From contig CAZNDG010000007.1 of assembly GCA_964571695.1 (NCBI GenBank), positions 1 through 64,000 on the forward strand: a stretch of DNA of 64,000 bases, given 5' to 3'. Each line of letters begins with the position of its first letter. The stretch's first letter is position 1. The position numbers and the translations under genes were made by a program. This DNA comes from UBA8958 sp964571695. GTDB taxonomy: Bacteria > Desulfobacterota > Syntrophia > Syntrophales > UBA8958. Below, piece after piece: positions 44,433 through 52,803 of this stretch. Below the pieces are notes generated by a model that saw only the letters and a list, made by a program, of their open reading frames with translations, was not told the DNA's origin and did no database searches.

Positions 44433-44717
44433 TTATTCGGAAGTCTTGGCGTCGCCGGATGTATCGGATGTTACCTTTTCCGTCCCGGCCGCAGCCGCCG
44501 ACGGTTCCTCCTGTTTCGATTCACTGTGCGGCGCCTTTACCCCGCCGTAATCGGTCACATACCAGCCGCTGCCCTTCAGATGAAACGAAGAAAGGGACAT
44601 CAGCTTCGTCACGGGACCCTTACAGAACCGGCAGGATTTGACCGCCGGATCGGTAATCCTCTGAAACATTTCAAAGTCCTTTCCGCATTTCTTGCATTTA
44701 TACTCATAAATTGGCAT
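44433..44717 (-). CDS. FmdB-family zinc-ribbon regulatory protein
   Basis: 94 residues. MPIYEYKCKKCGKDFE and the second pair CRFCKGPV form the CxxC...CxxC zinc ribbon of the FmdB family, often annotated as putative regulators. The tail is Ser/Ala/Glu-rich and disordered (EEPSAAAAGTEK). The ATG at 44717 is preferred; a GTG nine bases upstream sits on the ribosome-binding site GGGAGG. A terminator follows the stop. Confidence 0.9.
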   Translation of the reverse strand: MPIYEYKCKKCGKDFEMFQRITDPAVKSCRFCKGPVTKLMSLSSFHLKGSGWYVTDYGGVKAPHSESKQEEPSAAAAGTEKVTSDTSGDAKTSE

Positions 44718-44742
44718 AAAAAACACCCTCCCAATTTTTATT

Positions 44743-45270
44743 TTACCCGTATATGTCTCCCAGTTGATAGCGATTGCTGAAGCAATCCAATACCAACTTC
44801 AGGTCGGGTTTCAGCGCCGCCTGCAACACCTCGCGGGTTATCCCGTGGACCTTTTCCTCCTCATCCTGTTTTTCCGCCGCCGACATCTCGAAAGAGATCT
44901 CGCCATTGTCAAACCGAACCACATGCACCAGTTCATGGGCGGCAATGTATAGCATCAGGGGGCTCAGTTTGATGAAGGAATGTGCCCGTTCTACGGCATC
45001 GAGGATCCGGTCGTCTTGAAGGCAGATCCGGTAGAAGTGAAACCCACCCTCATCCGGCTCTTCATCTTTGCCGTATCGATATTTGCATAGATGGGCAAAG
45101 GCGCCCTCTTTCACCTCATGTTTATCGAGATAAGCCAGAGTCCGCACGTCATAGCGGTGGTTTCGGATCTTGTCCAGACTCATCCGGAAATAATCGCCGA
45201 TGAGCCTCTCCGCGTGGTGAAAAGCCGAATTCGCCAAGGATATTTGCGTGGTATTGAAGTACCGTCCCAT
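44743..45270 (-). CDS. Hypothetical protein with HELVH metallopeptidase-like motif
   Basis: 175 residues. The central helix LMLYIAAHELVHVVRFDNGE has the H-E-x-x-H pattern of zincins, and an acidic residue-rich segment follows (FEMSAAEKQDEEEKVHGITRE) that could supply a third ligand. The N-terminus (YFNTTQISLANSAFHHAERL) is helical. There is no signal peptide, so it would act in the cytoplasm. I recognise no named family. It ends 26 bases before the fmdB-like gene start, so the two may be co-transcribed. Confidence 0.7.
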   Translation of the reverse strand: MGRYFNTTQISLANSAFHHAERLIGDYFRMSLDKIRNHRYDVRTLAYLDKHEVKEGAFAHLCKYRYGKDEEPDEGGFHFYRICLQDDRILDAVERAHSFIKLSPLMLYIAAHELVHVVRFDNGEISFEMSAAEKQDEEEKVHGITREVLQAALKPDLKLVLDCFSNRYQLGDIYG

Positions 45271-45416
45271 GGTTCCTCATTGCGGAAGCCGATGATTACC
45301 GGTAACGAGCGCCCCGCTATCGTCCTTTTTCGTTCCCTGCGCACCCTTTATGCTTGTTGGCGGCAATTTATGCATTTTTTTCGCCTTGTCAAGCATTATT
45401 TTTCCTTTTCATTTCA

Positions 45417-46901
45417 TCACTTTGTCGGCACCGGCACGGAGGTGAGGAGATACTTGAGGTCCTCGTCCTCGAAACGGAGCGACACCCCCACATAGGGGGA
45501 ACTGTTGCCCTGGTCGCTGATGAAATCATCCCAGCCGGCGTTGAGGTAGATGTTCTTCAGGAGGCGGATTTCCCCTCCGGCCTTGAGATGGGCCTTCCGG
45601 TCCACGGAGAAGTCGAAGGCCTCGAAGGTAAGCCGCAGTTTGTCCTGGAAGGTGAGAAAGTCCAGGCCGACCCCTCCCGTGGATTCGAATATGCCGCCAC
45701 GGATCACGACATCCTGAAAACGCTTGCCCAACTGGGCATTGAACAGAAGACCGCTCCGGTCCCACTCGGTGATGGTCGTCGTCGTTCCTCCCTGAGTGAT
45801 GTCCTTGACGGTCCGGCGTCCCCGGGGGTCCACCGCCAGGCCGAGGAGATAGAAATAATCCTGGCGCGGCTGGATGCGCAGATCAAGATAACTCTTGGCG
45901 TCGCTCTTGTCGGTGAGGTATTCCCCCCGGTAACTGATGAAGGTTCTGAACTGCTCGCTTTTATTCACGAACTTATTGATCCCGCCCAGGGTTTTGTTCA
46001 GGTTGTTCACCGTTTCATCGTCGTTGACAAGCTTCCCGATGGTCCCCTGACCCTGGTTGATCTTGTCGGAGACCTCCTGCAGACTGGCCATTGTTTTATG
46101 GAGTTTTTCCGCCATCTGCTTGTCTTTGACCAGTTGGCCCACGGTACCCTCTCCGCGCTGGATCCCGGCGGTGATGTCGTTGAGGGCGGCAAAGGTCTTT
46201 TCCATCTGGCTGGAAGCCCCCCGGAGGCTCTCGATGACCTGGGCGATCTTCTCGTCGTTCTGGACGACGACCCGGTTCAGATTGCCCGTCAACTGGCGGG
46301 TGTTTTCCAGCATGGCCCGGAGATTGGCCTCGTTGTTCATGACTACGGCATTGAGGTTGCGGGTCAGCAGCCGAGTGTTCTCCAGGATCGCGCCCATGGA
46401 TTCTTCGCCGGCCCTACCGCCCATGACCTTGCTCAGGGAGCCGGTAACCGTTTTGACGTCCTCGGCGATGGAAGCGAGCTGATTGAGGAGTTTGTCCACG
46501 TCGGCCTGACGTTCCACCCGGGTGATGCTCTCTCCTGCCTGGAGCAACACCGATCCCTGGGTGCCCGGGATCACCTCGATATATTTGTCACCAAGGATGC
46601 CATGGGTCTTGATGGCCGCCGTGACATCCCTTTCCAGCTTCACCTCGCCGGGCAGACGGAGGCTCACCATCGCCCGGCCGTTTTTCAGACGGATTGCCTC
46701 CACCCGGCCCACCTCGACGCCGGCGATCTGGACGGAGGCGCCGGCGGTAAGCCCGGCGGCATTGTCGAACTCCACATCCACCAGATAGCCCCGATGGAAG
46801 CTGAAGCCCCGCTGACCCACCTGAAAGGACATATAACCGAGGACGATCAGGCCGATCAAAACGAACAGACCGACTTTCGCCTCGGAGCTGATTGCATTCA
46901 T
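45417..46901 (-). CDS. mlaD: MlaD-type MCE-domain lipid-transport protein with C-terminal beta domain
   Basis: About 494 residues. One N-terminal membrane helix (VGLFVLIGLIVLGYMSFQVG) is followed by an MCE/MlaD domain (about residues 35-115: VDVEFDNAAGLTAGASVQIAGVEVG is its core, seen as GLTAGASVQIAGVEVGRV). Next is a long helical segment with repeated R-x-L-x-x-N units (LLTRNLNAVV, QLTGNLNRVV) that would form a needle-like coiled coil across the periplasm. The final 170 residues are beta-rich (YLDLRIQPRQDYFYLLGLAV) and may dock in the outer membrane. The start at 46901 sits just after GGGAGGAGG. It works with the ATPase and permease encoded upstream. Confidence 0.88.
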   Translation of the reverse strand: MNAISSEAKVGLFVLIGLIVLGYMSFQVGQRGFSFHRGYLVDVEFDNAAGLTAGASVQIAGVEVGRVEAIRLKNGRAMVSLRLPGEVKLERDVTAAIKTHGILGDKYIEVIPGTQGSVLLQAGESITRVERQADVDKLLNQLASIAEDVKTVTGSLSKVMGGRAGEESMGAILENTRLLTRNLNAVVMNNEANLRAMLENTRQLTGNLNRVVVQNDEKIAQVIESLRGASSQMEKTFAALNDITAGIQRGEGTVGQLVKDKQMAEKLHKTMASLQEVSDKINQGQGTIGKLVNDDETVNNLNKTLGGINKFVNKSEQFRTFISYRGEYLTDKSDAKSYLDLRIQPRQDYFYLLGLAVDPRGRRTVKDITQGGTTTTITEWDRSGLLFNAQLGKRFQDVVIRGGIFESTGGVGLDFLTFQDKLRLTFEAFDFSVDRKAHLKAGGEIRLLKNIYLNAGWDDFISDQGNSSPYVGVSLRFEDEDLKYLLTSVPVPTK

Positions 46902-46915
46902 TGCCTCCTCCCTAT

Positions 46916-47662
46916 TCACATGATCTGGATCGGCCCCTCGATGCTTCCCGCAAGAAACTGTTCGATCACGGGGTCCCGGGATGCCCGAATCTCATCAGGC
47001 GTGCCTTGGGCGATAACGACCCCTTCATAAAGCATGGCGATCTTGTGACCGATCCGGAAGATGGACTGCAGATCGTGACTGATGACGACACAGGTCAAAT
47101 GGAAGCTTTCCTGGGTATCCATGATCAGATGGTTGATGGCCTCCGTCATCACAGGGTCCAGACCCGTCGTCGGCTCGTCGAACAGGACGATCTGGGGGCG
47201 GAGGGCGATCGCCCGGGCCAGGCCCACCCTTTTGCGCATGCCGCCGCTCAATTCCGAGGGCATCTTCTCCTCCACCCCCGATAGCCCTACGGCCCGGAGG
47301 CGGTCGGAAACGACTTCCCGGATCTCCTTCTCCTTCAGCCTGGCGTGTTCCCGGAGGGGAAAGGCGACGTTCTCCCCCACCGTCATGGAATCGAAGAGGG
47401 CCGCCTCTTGGAAGAGCATTCCGAATTTCTTCCTGATTTCATTCAGTTCCCGGTCGTTGAGGCGGGTCATATCCACGCCGTCCACCAGGACCTGGCCCCG
47501 GTCGGGCTTTATGAGGCCGATGATGTGCTTGAGCAGGACGCTCTTCCCGCCGCCGCTGCGGCCGATGATAACCGTGGTCTTGCCTTCCTCGATGGACAGA
47601 TTCAGGCCGGTCAGGACCCGATGCACCCCGAAGGACTTGTGCACGTCGATCAGTTCGATCAT
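46916..47662 (-). CDS. mlaF: ABC transporter ATP-binding protein, MlaF-like
   Basis: 248 residues. Walker A is GRSGGGKSVLLKHI, the Q loop lies in MLFQEAALFDSM, the signature is LSGGMRKRVGLARA, Walker B is IVLFDEPTTGLDPVM and the H loop is in CVVISHDLQ. The GGGKSVLLKHIIGL and FDSMTVGENVAFPL segments are specific to the Mla/Ttg2A group. It powers lipid movement between inner and outer membrane through MlaE. It ends 15 bases before the MCE gene start. Confidence 0.95.
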   Translation of the reverse strand: MIELIDVHKSFGVHRVLTGLNLSIEEGKTTVIIGRSGGGKSVLLKHIIGLIKPDRGQVLVDGVDMTRLNDRELNEIRKKFGMLFQEAALFDSMTVGENVAFPLREHARLKEKEIREVVSDRLRAVGLSGVEEKMPSELSGGMRKRVGLARAIALRPQIVLFDEPTTGLDPVMTEAINHLIMDTQESFHLTCVVISHDLQSIFRIGHKIAMLYEGVVIAQGTPDEIRASRDPVIEQFLAGSIEGPIQIM

Positions 47663-47681
47663 TTTTATATATACCTATGCC

Positions 47682-48461
47682 TTAAAACATCAGTGCCGTC
47701 AAAAAATAATCGCTGATGAGGATCGTGATGGATGCCAGCACCACCGCTTCCGTCGTCGCCCGGCCCACCCCTTCCGCCCCGCCGGTGGTATGGAAACCCT
47801 TGTAGCAGCCCACGAGGGAAAGGATAAGGCCGAAACACGCGGCCTTGACCAGACCGTTGAATATATCGCTTAGTTCCACCATCTTGGTGATGTTCTTCAT
47901 GAAAATGCCGGCATTGATGTTCAGGAGCCCCACACCGACGAAATAACCGCCCACGATGCCTACAAAATCGCTGATGACGGTCAGAAAGGGCACCATAATT
48001 ACGCCGGCGATGACGCGGGGGACAATCAGATACTGGATGGGATTGGCGGCCATGACGTAGAGGGCGTCCACCTGTTCGGTCACCTTCATGGTGCCGATCT
48101 CCGCCGCCATGGCCGAACCGGCCCGGGCCGTAACCATGAGGGAGGTAAGGACGGGCCCCAGCTCTCTGGTCATTCCCAGGGCCACGGTCGCCCCCACCAT
48201 GCCCTCAGCACTGAACATCCGAAAGCCGTGATACCCCTGGAGGGCCATGACCATACCGGTAAACATGCCGGTGAGCACCACCACGAAGATGGAGCGGACG
48301 CCCACGAATTCCATCTGTTTGAAGATCAGGCGGAGGCGCAGGGGTGGCCGGAACATCCACCCCAGGACGGAAATGAACAGGAGGACAATCCGCCCCATTT
48401 CCTCTACGGAATGGAGGACAGACCTCCCCAGGGAGTCTATCGCCTTGGCAACTCCTCCCAT
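47682..48461 (-). CDS. mlaE: MlaE-family ABC permease
   Basis: 259 residues and about five or six helices. Family hallmarks are VRSIFVVVLTGMFTGMVMALQ, the coupling-helix region TRELGPVLTSLMVTARAGSA and AAEIGTMKVTEQVDAL. Together with the following ATPase and MCE genes it makes a retrograde/anterograde phospholipid transporter that guards outer-membrane asymmetry. It starts two bases after the stop of the D-Ala ligase gene, tying lipid transport to cell-wall synthesis in one transcript. Confidence 0.95.
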   Translation of the reverse strand: MGGVAKAIDSLGRSVLHSVEEMGRIVLLFISVLGWMFRPPLRLRLIFKQMEFVGVRSIFVVVLTGMFTGMVMALQGYHGFRMFSAEGMVGATVALGMTRELGPVLTSLMVTARAGSAMAAEIGTMKVTEQVDALYVMAANPIQYLIVPRVIAGVIMVPFLTVISDFVGIVGGYFVGVGLLNINAGIFMKNITKMVELSDIFNGLVKAACFGLILSLVGCYKGFHTTGGAEGVGRATTEAVVLASITILISDYFLTALMF

Positions 48462-48462
48462 T

Positions 48463-49551
48463 CTACAGCGGGCCTCTTTTGGCGCTGTGGGCCCGCAGGG
48501 CGGCTTCGATAATAAGGCTGATCAGACCGGTCTGGGTAATTCCCGCCGCCGCCGCCTGATGAAACAACACCGTGGACGGGGTCATCCCCGGCAGGGTGTT
48601 GGGCTCGAGGACGGCCACCCGGCCATCAGTCCTCACGAACATGTCGATGCGGGCGTAGCCTTTGAGGTCCAGGGCGGCAAAGGCAGTTAGGGCCGTATCC
48701 TGAACCCTTTTCAAGACCTCCGCGGGCAGGCGGGCCGGGGTCTTGTTCTCCCCCTGTCCGTAGAGGAACTTGTCCTCCAGGGAGAGGATTTCGGCCGTGG
48801 GGATCGTCTCCGAAGGGATGAGGGCCAGCGGGGGATCGTCATCCAGAACGCCGCAGGTGACCTCCGTTCCCGTGAGAAACTCCTCCACCAGGGCAACATT
48901 GTCCCATTCCAGGGCGGATAAGACCGCCTCAGCCACCCCCGCCCCGGACACAACCTTCTTGACGGCGGTGCTGCACCCCTCCCGGGTGGGTTTGACCACG
49001 CAGGGAAAGCCGATCTCCCGTTCCACCCGGGCCAGGATTTCCTCCCGGCCGCCGCGATCCCAGGTCCGGCGATAAACGGGAATGGTGGCCGGGACATCGA
49101 TGCCGTTCATGGCCAGGATCCGGCGGCAGACGTACTTGTCCATGCCGATTGCGGAACCGAGGACTCCCGATCCCGTATAGGGGATTCCCAGCAATTCCAG
49201 GAGACCCTGCATACAGCCGTCCTCGCCGTATTTGCCGTGGAGTCCCAGGCAGACCACATCGGCCTTTTCTTTCATGGTTTCATAGGGAACGCGCTGCGCC
49301 TCGGTTTCCAGATCATCCTCGATATCCCGGGTGCTGTTCCTCATGAGGAGCTTCAGGGGGATCTCCCAGAGCCGCGCCTGGGAGTCCATGAATACGGCCA
49401 GGGGCGAGAAACGTTTCCTATCCATCTTACTGAAGATATTCCGTCCGCTTTCCAGGGATACCTCCTTTTCCGAGGAGACTCCCCCCATGACCACTGCTAC
49501 TCTGAGTTTTTCCTTTCCAGTCTGCTCCGCCATAATCGACTCCATCCCCAT
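48463..49551 (-). CDS. ddl: D-alanine--D-alanine ligase
   Basis: 362 residues. The N-domain has VVMGGVSSEKEVSLESGRNI and LGLHGKYGEDGCMQGLLELL; the ATP-grasp part has VVKPTREGCSTAVKKV and, at the active site, ARIDMFVRTDGRVAVLEPNTLPGMTPST with the Glu and Asn metal ligands in place. It joins two D-alanines for the peptidoglycan stem. GGGGGAGG lies five bases before the ATG at 49551. It lies immediately upstream of mlaE, and 214 bases downstream of a second, divergent ligase gene. Confidence 0.92.
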   Translation of the reverse strand: MGMESIMAEQTGKEKLRVAVVMGGVSSEKEVSLESGRNIFSKMDRKRFSPLAVFMDSQARLWEIPLKLLMRNSTRDIEDDLETEAQRVPYETMKEKADVVCLGLHGKYGEDGCMQGLLELLGIPYTGSGVLGSAIGMDKYVCRRILAMNGIDVPATIPVYRRTWDRGGREEILARVEREIGFPCVVKPTREGCSTAVKKVVSGAGVAEAVLSALEWDNVALVEEFLTGTEVTCGVLDDDPPLALIPSETIPTAEILSLEDKFLYGQGENKTPARLPAEVLKRVQDTALTAFAALDLKGYARIDMFVRTDGRVAVLEPNTLPGMTPSTVLFHQAAAAGITQTGLISLIIEAALRAHSAKRGPL

Positions 49552-49765
49552 CGAAACCTCCCCCTTTGCAGGGAAGGGAATAAAAAAACCCGCGCACCGT
49601 AACCAACGATGTCGGCAGCTTCACCAGTGGAAGGGAGATGGATATTTACACCACCCCGACATCCTTAATTTGTCTTTGCTGTCTCTCGTCTTTAGCTTTC
49701 TGCCCGCCGCCTCTTTGCCGGCGTCTAATCATCCTTTTTTCATGGCCTTTTACCTGCCGTCCATT

Positions 49766-50842
49766 TCACAACGGCCCTTTCTTCTCCCGGTGGATAGCCA
49801 AGGCGTTCTCGATCAATGTGGTGATGATCATCGACGGCAACATCCCGGCACTGGCCGCCTGCTCGAAGAAAAACGAGGAGGGGGCCATCCCGGAAGACGA
49901 ATTCGGATCGGTGATGAGAATCCGGCCGTCGGGGAGATAAAAGCCATCGATGCGCCCGTAGGAACGAAATCCCAGCACTTCGAAGGCCCGGCGGGCCTCC
50001 TCCTTGATCCGGGCCGCCACCTCCGGGGGGATGTTCTTCGGCGGGGTGAATTTCCGGCAGCGGCCGGGCATGTACTTGTCGTCATAGGTGTAGAAGTCGC
50101 TCTGGGGATGGATCTCCGTCAGGTCCAGAGGCTTGATTTCCCCATCCTGCTCAAGGATGATGGCGGAAAACTCGGTGCCGGCCAGAAACTCTTCCGCCAG
50201 GGCGACCCGGTCCCAGCGGAAGGCCTCTTCGAGGGTCCTGGCAATATCGCCCGCCGCCGCGATCTTGCCCACGCCAACGCTCGACCCCTCCCGGACCGGC
50301 TTGATGAAGAACGGCAGCTCGAAGTTCTGGAGCAGTTTTTCCGTCACCGCTACCGGCGCCCGTCGCCACTCCTCCTCATGGACAGCCATGCTTGCCGGTA
50401 CGGCAATCCCAGCCGCCGCCAGGATCTTCTGTTGGATGTGCTTGTCCATTCCCAGGGCGGAGGCCAGAACCCCGGGCCCCGTGTAGGGAATTCCGAGGAG
50501 TTCGAGCAGACCCTGGATGCAGCCGTCATCGCCGTACTTGCCGTGAAGAGAGATGAACGCGAAATCGATCCGCCCCTTGATCTCCTCATAGGGAATCCTC
50601 CGGGCCTCGACGGCCAGGCGCTCGCCCATATCCACCGTCGTGTTCTGTGATACGAGCTGCCAGGGGATCTCCCAGATGCCGGCGGCGGCGTCCATGAACA
50701 GGGGGACCCCTTGAAAAAACTCCGTATCGAGATTGTCATAGACATTTCGGCCGCTGTTGAGGGACACTTCCCGCTCCGACGACATGCCACCCAGAATGAT
50801 TCCCACTCTCAGTTTTTCCATCCGCCTCCAGAACCTCCTCAT
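49766..50842 (-). CDS. Divergent D-Ala-D-Ala ligase paralogue
   Basis: About 351-358 residues. It aligns throughout with the other ligase in the window (LGGMSSEREVSLNSGRNVYD; SLHGKYGDDGCIQGLLELLG; IKPVREGSSVGVGKI), but the metal/substrate loop reads ILITDPNSSSGMAPSSFF where normal enzymes have E-x-N-T-L-P-G-M. The Glu ligand is Asp and Thr-Leu-Pro is Ser-Ser-Ser, so activity or substrate choice may differ (a depsipeptide, D-Ala-D-Ser or regulatory role is possible). ATG at 50842 overlaps the alanine racemase stop; ATG at 50821, after GGAGG, gives a start matching the paralogue. Confidence 0.85.
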   Translation of the reverse strand: MRRFWRRMEKLRVGIILGGMSSEREVSLNSGRNVYDNLDTEFFQGVPLFMDAAAGIWEIPWQLVSQNTTVDMGERLAVEARRIPYEEIKGRIDFAFISLHGKYGDDGCIQGLLELLGIPYTGPGVLASALGMDKHIQQKILAAAGIAVPASMAVHEEEWRRAPVAVTEKLLQNFELPFFIKPVREGSSVGVGKIAAAGDIARTLEEAFRWDRVALAEEFLAGTEFSAIILEQDGEIKPLDLTEIHPQSDFYTYDDKYMPGRCRKFTPPKNIPPEVAARIKEEARRAFEVLGFRSYGRIDGFYLPDGRILITDPNSSSGMAPSSFFFEQAASAGMLPSMIITTLIENALAIHREKKGPL

Positions 50843-52803
50843 GAATTCCAGATGAAGGTGACGCCGCTGTTCGGGAAGACCCAGGTATGATCGGGAACCC
50901 GCAGCCGTATGTACCGGCCCCGTTCCCTGATCACCTCCGGATACGGCTGCTTGCCGGCGAAGAAACTCACTTCCCGGACGTGACTGAACCCCGTTTGCTC
51001 GTAATGGAAGGAGATATCGAGACCCCGGGTCGGATAAACGATATAGACGGAGAAGATATTGTTCGCCCGCGACTTTTTCGTGAAGATCTCGATGGCGATT
51101 CCCACCTCGGCGTTGAGCTTGTCAAGCAGGCCGTCGCTGCTGCACCAGACCTCGTAGCCCCGGGAGGTCATCTCGGTGCGGACGATGGGCACGTCCCGGC
51201 CGTCCACGGCCACCCCGGCAACCCGAAAATCACGCTCCATGACCAGATGTTCCCCCTTGCTCATCAGCCAGCGATATTCGCAGCGGGGATCCTCGAAAAA
51301 CGCTGCCAACTGTTCTTCGTCAAAGGCGCAGCCGATAAGAAAGGTGTCGTTTTTCAAGGTTTTTCGGTATGCCACCCGGGTGGTGACGTCCAGGGAATCG
51401 CGGCGGCGGCCGGCGGGTCCGTCGTTCTCCCCCGCCGACTCGGCCACGGTGATATCATACCGGAAGTCTTCCCGCAACTCCAACTGGCGGTCCTCCTTGC
51501 CAAAGAGGGTCTCGAACATCTCATAGTAGATGGCGTTCCCCAGTTCCTCACTCCGGGCCCGGGTCTGAAAACATTGGCGGATGATGCTGTCGATCCGGTC
51601 GATGGAGCGCTCCTCCCCGGGGACATAGATCCTCCGGAGCCGGGGCAGGACGCTGTCCGCCTTCCCCTTGTGGAGGAAAAGCCGGGGGGCCCGTTTGCCT
51701 AAGGCGCAGAGGATTTCGTAGCTGATGCTTCCCACCCTCCCGGCGATCTCGTTGGCGGAAATCGCCTCATGCCCCTGGCGCCCCATGAGCACCACCTCGT
51801 CGTCAACCTTGCACTCGGGGATCTCGCTCACATCCACCGTGCACATATCCATGGAAACCCTCCCGACTACGGGCGCCCGTTTCCCCCGGATCAGCACCTC
51901 CCCCTGATTGGAAAGGATGACACCGTAACCGTCACCGTAGCCGACGGGAATGGTGGCGATCCGGGTCGGTCTCGCCGTGATATAGGTACGGTTGTAGCCG
52001 ATGCTGTAACCCTTGGGAAAATCCTTCAGGAGGACGACGCGCGTCTTGAAGGACATAACCGGCAGGAGGTCCGCCTTGTCCTTCGTTTCCGGGGAGGGAT
52101 AGATGCCGTAGGACATGAGACCCGGGCGCACCATGTCCAGGTTGAATTGGGGATAGTTCAGGATGGCGCCGCTGTTGGACATGTGCCGGATGGGGATGCG
52201 GATCCCCTCCTCGGCCAGCTTCGCCAGCAGGCGGTGGAACAGATCCGCCTGGGATTCGTTGTATTCCTGCGGGGTTTCACTGGCCGCCAAATGGGTGAAA
52301 ACCCCTTCCACAATGAGATCCGGAAGCGCCAGGATGTCCCTGATGGTCTGATGTGCCTCGTAATAAAGCGTTCCGCCCCGCCCCATCCCGGTATCCACCT
52401 CGATATGAATGGGAAGCCGGACATGGGCCTGGGCACAACGTTCCTGCAGGGTCCGGGCGAAATGGAGATCGGAGACGGAAGGGGTGAGGTTGTACTTGAT
52501 GATCTCGCCGATCTCCCCTTCCGGAGAGGGGCTGAGGATAACGATGGGGGCCATAAGCCCGCTGACCCGGAGTTGCACCCCTTCATCGGCGTTCGCGATC
52601 CCCAGATAGACGGCGCCGTTTTTCAGGGCGGCCTCGGCGATCTCGATGGCCCCGTGACCGTAAGCATCCGCTTTCACCACCTGGAGGATCTTGACGCCCG
52701 GCCGCACCAGGCGTTTCATCTCCTTCCAGTTCCGGGCGAAATGGTCGAGATCGACCTCCACCCAACTCCGATACTTATGGACTTCCCGGTAGGACATTGT
52801 CAT
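50839..52803 (-). CDS. alr: Alanine racemase with a large C-terminal extension
   Basis: 654 residues, where ordinary Alr has about 370. Residues 1-375 are a fold III racemase: VEVDLDHFARNWKEMKRL, the PLP lysine in VVKADAYGHGA (about residue 40), HIEVDTGMGRGG, HMSNSGAILNYP, VRPGLMSYGIYPS and the catalytic Tyr in GYSIGYNRTYITA, with GRVSMDMCTVDV. The last 270 residues are not part of any Alr I know: a helical piece with many arginines (SIDRIDSIIRQCFQTRARSE), then beta-rich sequence (YRWLMSKGEHLVMERDFRVA) ending in HTWVFPNSGVTFIWNS. The ATG at 52803 overlaps the cyclase stop. It supplies D-alanine for the two ligases encoded next. Confidence 0.88.
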   Translation of the reverse strand: MTMSYREVHKYRSWVEVDLDHFARNWKEMKRLVRPGVKILQVVKADAYGHGAIEIAEAALKNGAVYLGIANADEGVQLRVSGLMAPIVILSPSPEGEIGEIIKYNLTPSVSDLHFARTLQERCAQAHVRLPIHIEVDTGMGRGGTLYYEAHQTIRDILALPDLIVEGVFTHLAASETPQEYNESQADLFHRLLAKLAEEGIRIPIRHMSNSGAILNYPQFNLDMVRPGLMSYGIYPSPETKDKADLLPVMSFKTRVVLLKDFPKGYSIGYNRTYITARPTRIATIPVGYGDGYGVILSNQGEVLIRGKRAPVVGRVSMDMCTVDVSEIPECKVDDEVVLMGRQGHEAISANEIAGRVGSISYEILCALGKRAPRLFLHKGKADSVLPRLRRIYVPGEERSIDRIDSIIRQCFQTRARSEELGNAIYYEMFETLFGKEDRQLELREDFRYDITVAESAGENDGPAGRRRDSLDVTTRVAYRKTLKNDTFLIGCAFDEEQLAAFFEDPRCEYRWLMSKGEHLVMERDFRVAGVAVDGRDVPIVRTEMTSRGYEVWCSSDGLLDKLNAEVGIAIEIFTKKSRANNIFSVYIVYPTRGLDISFHYEQTGFSHVREVSFFAGKQPYPEVIRERGRYIRLRVPDHTWVFPNSGVTFIWNS

